From: Gammaproteobacteria bacterium
Lineage (GTDB): Bacteria > Pseudomonadota > Gammaproteobacteria > JAKEHO01
Reading direction: 5' to 3'
NCBI GenBank assembly: GCA_022614965.1
Contig: JAKEHO010000006.1
Coordinates: forward strand, 1-34,082
DNA length: 34,082 nucleotides
The translations under genes were made by a program, and so were the position numbers. Under the pieces are notes generated by a model. It saw only the letters and a list, made by a program, of their open reading frames with translations, was not told where the DNA came from and did no database searches. Numbering within the stretch: the first letter of the stretch is position 1; every line of letters begins with the position of its first letter. Shown in pieces: positions 25,857 through 32,679 of the stretch.

Positions 25857-26195
25857 CTCGTGTGGCTCCCAAACGCGCAGGCCGATGTCCTGCTAATTCC
25901 TCGCCTTTCGTATCCCGGATGAATTTCAAAAGTGTCCGTGTAAGGGGACCTCGGTTTTTCTTGATAATTAATGAACGTGCAACGGGCGAGAAGACTACAA
26001 GCCATCCATGAAAGCCATGTTTATAAAAGCCCTTGAATCGTGTTCTGACCCGACAGATGCGTCGGTAGGAATTTACGATGAATTCGCAGAAATTTCCACG
26101 TCTGGCAACGGCAGGACACGCCGAGACGATGCGCGTTATCCGATTTGGTTAATGATTGAACAAATGGGCTATAGCAAGCGCAACGTGCGCCCCGG
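25857..26195. other. Intergenic region, no gene supported
   Basis: About 340 bases upstream of the binding-protein gene and downstream of the LysR gene, both on the minus strand. A 63-codon plus-strand frame (26008-26199) lacks a ribosome site and similarity. The promoter of the binding-protein gene must lie here but I cannot point to it confidently. Confidence 0.4.
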
Positions 26196-27107
26196 TTAGG
26201 TTTGCCAGTTGTCCCAGTAAGGAGTTGGCTGAAACCTTGCCTGCAAGAACTCCACAAACGCCCGTACTTTTTTGGACAGGTGTCTGCGATGCGGGTAGAT
26301 GGCATATATATCTTTCGCTGTAGGTTGAAAATCCGCCAGCACTGCCTGAAGTCTTCCCAGCTGTAGATCCTGCCCCACCATATACGTCGGCTGAAGGATT
26401 AGGCCGAGTCCGTGGATGGCCGCGAGGCGCAAGGCATCACCCACATGGGATTTCAGGCTACCCGATACTCTGACTGAGCATAGGCGACCAGATATATTGA
26501 AATCCCATTCATCAGGTGGCGACCGGTACGAATAGAGGAGGCAATTGTGATGTGTGAGGTCTTGCGGGTCTTTAGGTTCACCGTGCCGTTTTAGATATTC
26601 AGGGGAACCGCATACAACCATGCGGGTCGGAGCGAGCAACCGTGCGATTAAGCTGGAATCGGGCAGCTTTCCAACGCGTATGGCGAGATCAAGTCCTTCC
26701 TCGGCCAGGTCAATCGGGCGGTCATTGAGTGTTAATTCGACCTTCATATCTGGATAGAGGACGATGAAGTCAGCGATGGCGGGTGCGAGGTGGAATGTGC
26801 CGAAGGATGTTGGCGAAAGGATCTTTAGCGTTCCTCGTGGTTCCGAGTTTAATTGGGTCACAGAAAGCTCCGTCTCTTCGACCTCAGCGAGGATCTGTAC
26901 GCACCGCTCGTAATAAGCGGTTCCAACCTCCGTAAGGCTGAGCCGTCGTGTCGTCCGGTTCAATAGCCTTACACCGAGACTGTTTTCCAAGCGAAGCACG
27001 TGCTTGGACACCATCGCTCGCGACATGCCGAGATGCTCGGCAGCCCCCGCGAAGGTTTTTGCCTTGGCGATGTGGGTAAACACTTTCATGCTGGTCAACT
27101 TGTCCAT
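26196..27107 (-). CDS. LysR-family transcriptional regulator
   Basis: The 303-residue protein starts MDKLTSMKVFTHIAKAKTFA and carries the LysR winged helix-turn-helix over residues 1-60 (AAEHLGMSRAMVSKHVLRLE, then GVRLLNRTTRRLSLTEVG). An effector-binding domain follows (LKILSPTSFGTFHLAPAIADF, a typical VCGSPEYLKRHGEP, HNCLLYSYRSPPDEWDF). It resembles the group that often controls nearby oxidoreductase or stress genes. AAAGGTG precedes the ATG at 27107. The gene is divergent from the SnoaL-like gene at 27328 and, by the usual LysR habit, may control it. Two direct repeats lie between them at 27194-27230. The effector is unknown. Confidence 0.94.
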   Translation of the reverse strand: MDKLTSMKVFTHIAKAKTFAGAAEHLGMSRAMVSKHVLRLENSLGVRLLNRTTRRLSLTEVGTAYYERCVQILAEVEETELSVTQLNSEPRGTLKILSPTSFGTFHLAPAIADFIVLYPDMKVELTLNDRPIDLAEEGLDLAIRVGKLPDSSLIARLLAPTRMVVCGSPEYLKRHGEPKDPQDLTHHNCLLYSYRSPPDEWDFNISGRLCSVRVSGSLKSHVGDALRLAAIHGLGLILQPTYMVGQDLQLGRLQAVLADFQPTAKDIYAIYPHRRHLSKKVRAFVEFLQARFQPTPYWDNWQT

Positions 27108-27193
27108 GCGCGCACCTTTGAGCGTTAGTTCCTAATAAGAAACAGTCTATTAACCCGATCGGGGTTGCTGGCCGGGCGGTTCAAACGTATCCT

Positions 27194-27230
27194 TTGTGCG
27201 TTGCAACATGCTGATTGTGCGATGCAACAA
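27194..27230. promoter_or_regulatory. 21-bp-spaced direct repeats between LysR gene and its divergent neighbour
   Basis: TTGTGCGTTGCAACA (27194-27208) and TTGTGCGATGCAACA (27215-27229) differ at one base and are offset by 21 bp, two helical turns. The first contains the palindrome GTTGCAAC. They are located about 90-110 bases from each gene's start. The placement fits binding by the adjacent LysR protein or another dimeric regulator; the spacing is seen, the binding is inferred. Confidence 0.6.
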
Positions 27231-27327
27231 TGGTAGCATGAGCCCTGACTGAGCAAAAGCTTGGAGGCCAAGGATGAAGGGCCCTGGCTAGGGGCGGACT
27301 CTTGATGCACAACATTGGAGAGAGAGC

Positions 27328-27765
27328 ATGAAACGACTGAGCTTGATTTTCTTAATCATGATGACCGCCTTCGTACAGCTTTATGCCGCTGAATCGGAGG
27401 ATGTCCGCAAGGTCGCTGAGGCCAACATTGCCAAGTGGAATAGTGCTTTTAACCGTGGCGATGCGCCAGCTGTGGCGGCGTTGTACGCCAAGGATGCCAT
27501 TTTGTTACCCTCCTCAGGGCCAGCCCTTTCCGGGGCCGAGAATATCCGCGGTTTCTGGGAGGATCTTATTGACCTCGGCTGGGGCGATTACACAGTTGAC
27601 GTCGTTGACGTCCATGGAGAGGGTAATCTAATCTACGTGGCCGGGATTTGGTCGGCGACCCGTACAGCCGATGGTCGCCAGTATTACTACGAGGGCAACG
27701 TAGTTAATGTACTTGAGCGTCAGGATGACGGGAGTTGGAAGACACGTATGCAAAATTGGAACTGA
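27328..27765 (+). CDS. Exported SnoaL/DUF4440-like (NTF2-fold) protein
   Basis: The 145-residue product has a signal peptide (MKRLSLIFLIMMTAFVQLYA, then AESED) and an NTF2-fold domain: VAEANIAKWNSAFNRGDAPAVAALYAKDAILLPSSGP, then ENIRGFWEDLIDLGW. It ends in a C-terminal beta-sheet (IYVAGIWSATRTADGRQYYYEGNVVNVLERQDDGSWKTRMQNWN). The family includes enzymes and ligand binders, and no catalytic residue can be assigned. GGAGAGAGAG precedes the ATG. It is followed by a strong terminator at 27827, so it is a single-gene unit, probably under control of the divergent LysR regulator. Confidence 0.87.
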   Translation: MKRLSLIFLIMMTAFVQLYAAESEDVRKVAEANIAKWNSAFNRGDAPAVAALYAKDAILLPSSGPALSGAENIRGFWEDLIDLGWGDYTVDVVDVHGEGNLIYVAGIWSATRTADGRQYYYEGNVVNVLERQDDGSWKTRMQNWN

Positions 27766-27826
27766 TAGATGCTGGGTATACTCGACAGATAATCAATGGT
27801 CCCCAGCTCACGCTTGGGGAGAGAGT

Positions 27827-27852
27827 GCCGGCGCGTATGCGCCGGCTTTTTT
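27827..27852 (+). terminator. Rho-independent terminator after the SnoaL-like gene
   Basis: GCCGGCGC (27827-27834) and GCGCCGGC (27839-27846) form a perfect 8-bp GC-only stem with a GTAT loop, followed directly by six T residues. It lies 62 bases after the stop codon. It also separates this transcript from the small membrane-protein gene downstream, whose own promoter must therefore follow it. Confidence 0.95.
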
Positions 27853-27981
27853 ATATCTATTGGGTGTTGCGTGTTAACGATTTTCGCGGGAAACAACCTG
27901 GGTGCCGGCACAGTGCGATGGGCAGATTGGCTGGGTGATATACTAATAATTGAAGGATCTGAACAATGTGTTCCTTCTGGA

Positions 27982-28305
27982 ATGACAACGTCTTGTCAGG
28001 GGATCGAGATATATACCATCAGTGAATTGCGGCAGGCCATGAGCAGCCACCAATCCGCAAATCGAGAACTCCCTGCCGAAGTCATCGATTTACTTCAAGC
28101 CGGACGCAAGGTCCAGGCGATCAAGTTGCTACGCTCGGCAAGGGGCGTTGATCTAGTAGATGCCAAACAGGAGGTCGATGCATTTATTAGGGAGAATGAG
28201 TATATCTACCGATCAAATCGGCCATTAAGTGATTCTGCGGAAGGGTTGTTGTTTCTCATCATCCTAATCGCACTGATATTGGCGGCCTATAGCTATTTTA
28301 GCTAA
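27982..28305 (+). CDS. Small membrane protein with ribosomal L7/L12 C-terminal-like segment
   Basis: From the ATG at 27982 the product is 107 residues. Residues about 31-70 (LPAEVIDLLQAGRKVQAIKL, then LRSARGVDLVDAKQEVDAFI) resemble the L7/L12 C-terminal fold, in which a lysine-rich helix and a GL-x-EAK-like helix bind translation GTPases; here the second motif reads GVDLVDAKQEVD. Residues about 88-106 form one hydrophobic helix (GLLFLIILIALILAAYSYF), so the protein is probably anchored in the membrane with the L12-like part in the cytoplasm. Such L12-like segments occur in small bacterial membrane proteins of unknown role. The start is uncertain: the frame is open from 27796 across the terminator, and ATG 28039 is another option. 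No good ribosome site precedes any of them. Confidence 0.65.
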   Translation: MTTSCQGIEIYTISELRQAMSSHQSANRELPAEVIDLLQAGRKVQAIKLLRSARGVDLVDAKQEVDAFIRENEYIYRSNRPLSDSAEGLLFLIILIALILAAYSYFS

Positions 28306-28347
28306 GACAATCATGTTACCCACTCATAGTTACCAAATGAAGAAGTG

Positions 28348-29052
28348 ATGACGACTAGGCCGGTATGTGCAGTTGTGGGTGTGGGACCCGGTAATGGTGC
28401 TGCGTTTGCACGAAAGTTTGCCGCTGAAGGATATAAAGTGGCACTTCTGGCACGGAATGAGGACTTTCTAGCGGTGCTGGAGGAACAGATCGATAGCGCT
28501 AGGGCCTACCAATGCGATGTAACGGATTTGCATGGGATGCAAGATGTATTCGACCGGATCAAGGTAGACCTGGGGCCGGTTGAGGTGCTCATCTACAATG
28601 CGGGCGCCGGTGAGTTCACCAATTTCGACAAAACGACAGCTACTGGCTTTGAAAGAGCATGGCGCGTGAACGCGCTCGGATGTTTGGTCGCCTCGCAGCA
28701 GGTTGTGCCGGATATGCGGAGCAGGGGCCATGGTAATATTGTAATCATTGGAGCGACCGCCTCGTTCAGGGGTGGTGCCAATTTCCTCCCGTTTGCCTCG
28801 GCAAAAGCGGCACAGCGGAGTCTCGCCCAATCGATGGCACGTCTCTTAGGAGCCGACAAGATTCACGTTTCCTATGTCATCATCGACGGCGTCATTGACC
28901 TCGTGCGGACTCGAAAGAGCATGCCTGATAAGCCCGACGAATTTTTTATGAGCCCCGATCACATTGCTGAGTCGGTATACTTTCTTACCCGCCAGCCACC
29001 TTCGGCCTGGACGTTTGAGATTGATCTTAGACCATTTAAGGAAAAGTGGTGA
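28348..29052 (+). CDS. SDR-family oxidoreductase with Phe in place of catalytic Tyr
   Basis: The 234-residue protein has the Rossmann loop GVGPGNG at residues 11-17, YNAGAG in the middle and the active-site region IIGATASFRGGANFLPFASAKAA. The usual YxxxK is FxxxK (Phe149, Lys153), so the proton-donating tyrosine is absent. A group of proteobacterial SDRs with GVGPG-type loops and FASAK shares this, so it is probably a family trait, not damage. Activity may be altered or lost. The ATG at 28348 is used; a GTG three bases earlier is also possible (GAAG upstream). It stands alone between the membrane-protein gene and msrA on the same strand. The substrate is unknown. Confidence 0.88.
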   Translation: MTTRPVCAVVGVGPGNGAAFARKFAAEGYKVALLARNEDFLAVLEEQIDSARAYQCDVTDLHGMQDVFDRIKVDLGPVEVLIYNAGAGEFTNFDKTTATGFERAWRVNALGCLVASQQVVPDMRSRGHGNIVIIGATASFRGGANFLPFASAKAAQRSLAQSMARLLGADKIHVSYVIIDGVIDLVRTRKSMPDKPDEFFMSPDHIAESVYFLTRQPPSAWTFEIDLRPFKEKW

Positions 29053-29162
29053 CGCCTAGAACGTAGCACCGGTGAGGATGGAAGGCCTCTATTGCGCACA
29101 AAAACCAAACCATTCGGGCGCGGTCTAATTGTTGATCACACGGTCAGATGGAGCATAACGTG

Positions 29163-29798
29163 ATGCGAAAATGGGGTCTGCTTGGATTGCTTGCCGTGAT
29201 TGGGCTACTGGTGGTGAGCCTGTCTGGGATCACGGGTGGGGAGAGAGGTCAGACAGCTGCACCTGTAAATCTTGCCAAGGCGACGTTTGCGGGCGGCTGT
29301 TTCTGGTGCATGGAGCCCCCGTTCGATAAACTCGATGGGGTTATCTCGACGACCTCGGGTTACACCGGGGGTCATATCAAGAACCCGACATATCGGGAGG
29401 TCTCAGCGGGGAGCACCGGGCACGCGGAGTCCGTTCAGATCCTCTACGATCCGGCAAAAATGAGCTACGAGCGGTTGCTGGACGTCTTTTGGCACAACAT
29501 TGACCCAACGACATCGGACAGGGAGTTTTGCGATATAGGGATGCAGTACCGCACAGCGATCTTCTACCACAACGAAGAGCAGAAGCAGCTCGCCGAGCAG
29601 TCGAAAGCGCGTGTAGAGCAAACCAAGCCGTTTAAGGAGCCCATCGTCACCGAGATCAGCCCTGCATCGGAATTCTATCCCGCAGAGGAGTATCACCAGG
29701 ACTACTATAAAAAGAATCCTCTTAGTTACAAGGTCTATCGATACCACTGTGGCCGGGATCAACGGCTTGAGGAACTCTGGGGCAAGGCTGCGTCGTAG
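29163..29798 (+). CDS. msrA: Peptide methionine sulfoxide reductase MsrA, membrane-anchored or exported
   Basis: MsrA reduces the S-form of methionine sulfoxide in oxidised proteins. The catalytic motif GCFWC is at residues 45-49 (nucleophile Cys46), followed by SGYTGGHIKNPTYREVSAGSTGHAESVQILYDP, the WHNIDPT segment and EEYHQDYYKKNP; a C-terminal cysteine (YRYHCGRD) can serve in recycling. The N-terminus has a hydrophobic stretch (WGLLGLLAVIGLLVVSLSGI), so the enzyme is exported or membrane-bound and probably repairs envelope proteins. I prefer the ATG at 29163 because GGAG lies 9 bases before it; an upstream in-frame ATG at 29148 would itself cover that site. No MsrB is nearby. Confidence 0.95.
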   Translation: MRKWGLLGLLAVIGLLVVSLSGITGGERGQTAAPVNLAKATFAGGCFWCMEPPFDKLDGVISTTSGYTGGHIKNPTYREVSAGSTGHAESVQILYDPAKMSYERLLDVFWHNIDPTTSDREFCDIGMQYRTAIFYHNEEQKQLAEQSKARVEQTKPFKEPIVTEISPASEFYPAEEYHQDYYKKNPLSYKVYRYHCGRDQRLEELWGKAAS

Positions 29799-29905
29799 GG
29801 TCCAGGGGCGTTAACTCTGATGGCAATATTGTTTAGCCGTCACCATACTCTCAATACCGGACGGTCCGTCTCTTTTCTACTGCCACTGTAAGGGTTGACC
29901 TTGAG

Positions 29906-31450
29906 TCACATACTCGCCCCCATCCGCGTCTCGTTGACAAACTCTTCGGTCGCATCATCAATGGAGCGACTCCTACGGCCATGCGCCCCATGGATGTAGA
30001 GTAGTTTCGGATCAACTTTCTCTTGTGCTGGTGGTGGGAGGCCCATTTCGTACTTCACGGGTAGCGCATGGTCGGCAAGCTGAAGCTTGGGTTCGTAAAC
30101 CTTGTTGAATTTCCACAGCATCTTGATGAAGTTTGTTTGACCGCGTAGCAGGTGTCCCATGGCAATCGCAGCCGTCGACTTGAGCGCGCTGAAGCCCAAG
30201 TGTTTTTTGTTCAACACAGCCTGGGTTTTGACGAGCTCCGCATAGAACTCGGGAAGAGAGAGCTTGGTCGGGAGGACGCAGTGTTGGATATCAAACAGGC
30301 GATAATCGCGGCTGGTGAGCTTGCGCGATTCTGTGTGCCAGGTTTCGGTCCCTGGGTAGGGCGTATTCACTGAAATGTTCACAATTTCCGGGATCTCCAA
30401 GCACCATCGGCGGATTACCTCGAAGCGCTCCCGACCCCAGTCGGGATCGGCGATCAGATTGATGGCAACGGTAATACCCAATGAGCGCGCGAAGTCCAGC
30501 GCTTCAAAGTTCTGGTCCAGCGTGGCACGCTTGCGGTACTTTTCGAGTCCTTCGGAATCGATCGCTTCCAGTCCCAAGAACATGTATTCGAGCCCAAGTT
30601 CCTTCCAGAACTTGAAGACGTCCTTATTGCGAAGGAGCACGTCGGTGCGCGTCTCCAAATAGAACTTTTTCTTAATACCCTTTTTTGCGATGGCTTCGCC
30701 GATTGCATGACCGTGCCTGCCCTGAATAAAGGCGACGTCATCGACGATAAATATGCCAGGCTCGTTTATACGCTCCAGGTCCTCCACGGCCTTTTCCGGG
30801 CTGACCATCCGGTAGCTTCGGCCGTAAAAGGTCCAGGCACTGCAGAACGAGCAGTCCCATGGGCAGCCACGTGTGAACTCAATGGAGGCCGCCGGATCCA
30901 GCACGCCAATGAAGTATTTGCGGCGGTTGCGCACTAAATCACGGGCGGGTTGCAGGTGATCGAGGCTTTGGACAAATGTTGGGGGTGGGCCGGTGCCGTA
31001 CTGGGAGACGACGCCCGGCACCTGGCTGATGGCCGAGCGATCGTGCTGGATGGCGTCCATGAGCGTGACGATCGATGCCTCACCTTCACCTTTCAAAACG
31101 CAGTCGATCGCGCCATTGCCATGCTCGATAAACTCATTCGCGGTGAATGAGGCGCTATGTCCGCCAACCAAAACAAAACTATCGGGGAGTTTTGCCTTGG
31201 TTGCCTTCGCGAGATCCACGATCTCCGGAACGTTGGCGAGGTAGTTGCAGGAAAAGGCGATGACATCGGGCCGCCAACTATCGATGATCCGAAAATAATC
31301 CTTGTGGGTATCTGCCTGGAGGTCGATGAGCCGCACCTCATGGCCGGCCATTCGAACAGCCTGCGCCACGAGCTCTAATCCCAATGGCTCAAGCCGCAAG
31401 AAAATTTTGGTGTACATGAGCGCACTCGGATGAACGGCAAGGAATCTCAT
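29906..31450 (-). CDS. hpnR: B12-binding radical SAM protein, hopanoid C-3 methylase-like
   Basis: The 514-residue protein has an N-terminal cobalamin-binding domain (about residues 1-150, with FSCNYLANVPEIVDL and LVGGHSASFTANEF). A radical SAM core carries the iron-sulfur motif CPWDCSFC (Cys196, Cys200, Cys203), followed by YRMVSPEKAVEDLE, FIVDDVAF, ETRTDVLLR and FLGLEAIDSEGL. The N-terminal MRFLAVHPSALMYTKIFLRL, the ISVNTPYPGTETW segment and overall length match HpnR, which methylates hopanoids at C-3; 3-methylhopanoids help survival in stationary phase and are used as biomarkers. No hopanoid-synthesis genes are near. The ATG at 31450 has GAGGG about 14 bases upstream, a weak site. Family is firm; the exact reaction is likely but not proven. 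Confidence 0.85.
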   Translation of the reverse strand: MRFLAVHPSALMYTKIFLRLEPLGLELVAQAVRMAGHEVRLIDLQADTHKDYFRIIDSWRPDVIAFSCNYLANVPEIVDLAKATKAKLPDSFVLVGGHSASFTANEFIEHGNGAIDCVLKGEGEASIVTLMDAIQHDRSAISQVPGVVSQYGTGPPPTFVQSLDHLQPARDLVRNRRKYFIGVLDPAASIEFTRGCPWDCSFCSAWTFYGRSYRMVSPEKAVEDLERINEPGIFIVDDVAFIQGRHGHAIGEAIAKKGIKKKFYLETRTDVLLRNKDVFKFWKELGLEYMFLGLEAIDSEGLEKYRKRATLDQNFEALDFARSLGITVAINLIADPDWGRERFEVIRRWCLEIPEIVNISVNTPYPGTETWHTESRKLTSRDYRLFDIQHCVLPTKLSLPEFYAELVKTQAVLNKKHLGFSALKSTAAIAMGHLLRGQTNFIKMLWKFNKVYEPKLQLADHALPVKYEMGLPPPAQEKVDPKLLYIHGAHGRRSRSIDDATEEFVNETRMGASM

Positions 31451-31658
31451 AGGATTGTTTTTTTCCCTCTCTAGTTCTTGTATGCGCTCATCGGACGCAC
31501 ATGATAATTGAACACAGCCGCTCCTGCAGCTGGGCTATTGCCATTGCGACACGATTAGCACATGGTCGGCATTTAGGTGTTGCACGTCAAGCGGATTTCG
31601 TCGTCGTATGTGTCAAGTTTTACTTAGCGGATTGCTCAGCTTGGACGCTAACGGCCTG

Positions 31659-32195
31659 TCATTCGCCGGCGATCCACGCAAGGACTCTATCCAGCATGTC
31701 ATTGCGGTTGTCAAGGGTAAGCTTGAGTAGTTTCACATCCGGACGCTCTTTTACCCGCTGGATGAATCCAGCGCCTTGGAGCGCAATGGTCGCGATCACT
31801 GGCCTGCCTGAATCAAGCAGGCGCGTGATGGCGACTTGAAATCTCTGCGAAAAGCATTCCATCTTCCCAATCTCATCGATGAGATAGAGGTGCACGCTAT
31901 CGTCGGGCTGTAGCGCATCGTTCACAATACCCTCGAGTGCCGCCACATCCACACCGTAGCGACCGATCCGGTAGGCTGATTGAATATTTGTGTGCGCAAG
32001 AATGATCCGTCGCCCGTCAAAGGTCTCGAGATGAAAGCCTTGTCGACGTCTTTGATCGCGGATCTCCTCTGTGAGGAAGCCTTTGATTCTTCGGCCGCTC
32101 TGCGTGCGGGCGAGTTTCTGGATTAGGGTAGTTTTCCCCACGCCGGGTGCGCCGGTCAGTAGCAGCGCGTGGGCACTTGTTGAGTGGCTCAACAT
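31659..32195 (-). CDS. THEP1-family nucleoside triphosphatase
   Basis: The 178-residue protein begins HALLLTGAPGVGKTTLIQKL, with Walker A GAPGVGKTT at 15-23, and has Walker B with DEIGKME at 107-113, the signature of THEP1-type NTPases. Further family segments are KGFLTEEIRD, GFHLETFDGR and YGVDVAALE. The family hydrolyses ATP and GTP in vitro and its cellular role is unknown; some members act in nucleotide metabolism or phosphonate-linked contexts. It lies 208 bases upstream of hpnR on the same strand, but this gap and the lack of shared function make an operon doubtful. ATG 32195 has a weak ribosome site. Confidence 0.9.
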   Translation of the reverse strand: MLSHSTSAHALLLTGAPGVGKTTLIQKLARTQSGRRIKGFLTEEIRDQRRRQGFHLETFDGRRIILAHTNIQSAYRIGRYGVDVAALEGIVNDALQPDDSVHLYLIDEIGKMECFSQRFQVAITRLLDSGRPVIATIALQGAGFIQRVKERPDVKLLKLTLDNRNDMLDRVLAWIAGE

Positions 32196-32679
32196 GACAT
32201 GGGACTACCGCTTAAGGTATTGTCGATAGACTAGTCAATATTGGTGCCTATAACCCTGTTGTTTGAACCGGCAACTGCCTCCTTATTTGGGTTACATTTT
32301 GTCCGGTGCAAATTTGACCAATTGGCGGCAATCACGGCTCGCTCCCCGGCGCAGAACCTAGGTAATCATTAGGTCTAAATAATAAATCGTTCATAAAATG
32401 AGGGTCATATCAACCTAAACACTATTGGGGGTAAACGTTCGGCCGAAGCGTTCTTGCCCGCTGCATCTGCAGGGATCGTGACCTCGGCATGCTCGTTGCT
32501 GTGCGGTGACAACACGGCCCTTCCATAGGACCCCAAGCACGCGTAGAATGCTCGCGCCCCGAGTCACACACTCGCCCTTATTCAACAGCGAGTGGGTCAA
32601 GTGACAGGTTGTGATGCCGGGCTCAACGAGTTCTGCCTGGCAAACGAGAACGAATGATAATGATAAAGGGAGATCACCT
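32196..32679. promoter_or_regulatory. Divergent intergenic region with hairpin and Fur-like half-site
   Basis: About 480 bases separate the divergent THEP1-type gene and the sulfatase gene. CACTCGC (32569-32575) pairs perfectly with GCGAGTG (32588-32594), with an outer GTCAC (32563-32567)/GTGAC (32601-32605), giving a nested hairpin 75-117 bases before the sulfatase start. GATAATGATAA (32656-32666) equals the first 11 positions of the Fur box and abuts the sulfatase ribosome site. No other gene is supported here; a minus-strand frame at 32415-32900 is chance. Confidence 0.45.

Noticed and set aside
20279..25953. Shared 13-mer TAAGGGGACCTCG (minus strand at 20291, plus strand near 25941)
   Set aside because: Dozens of 13-base matches are expected by chance in a window this long, and the two contexts are unrelated.
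26008..26199. 63-codon plus-strand frame
   Set aside because: No ribosome site or similarity, and it overlaps the end of the LysR gene.
27966..28025. Possible 19-codon leader peptide preceded by AAGGA
   Set aside because: It overlaps the start of the membrane-protein gene in another frame and has no regulatory codon bias or attenuator structure.
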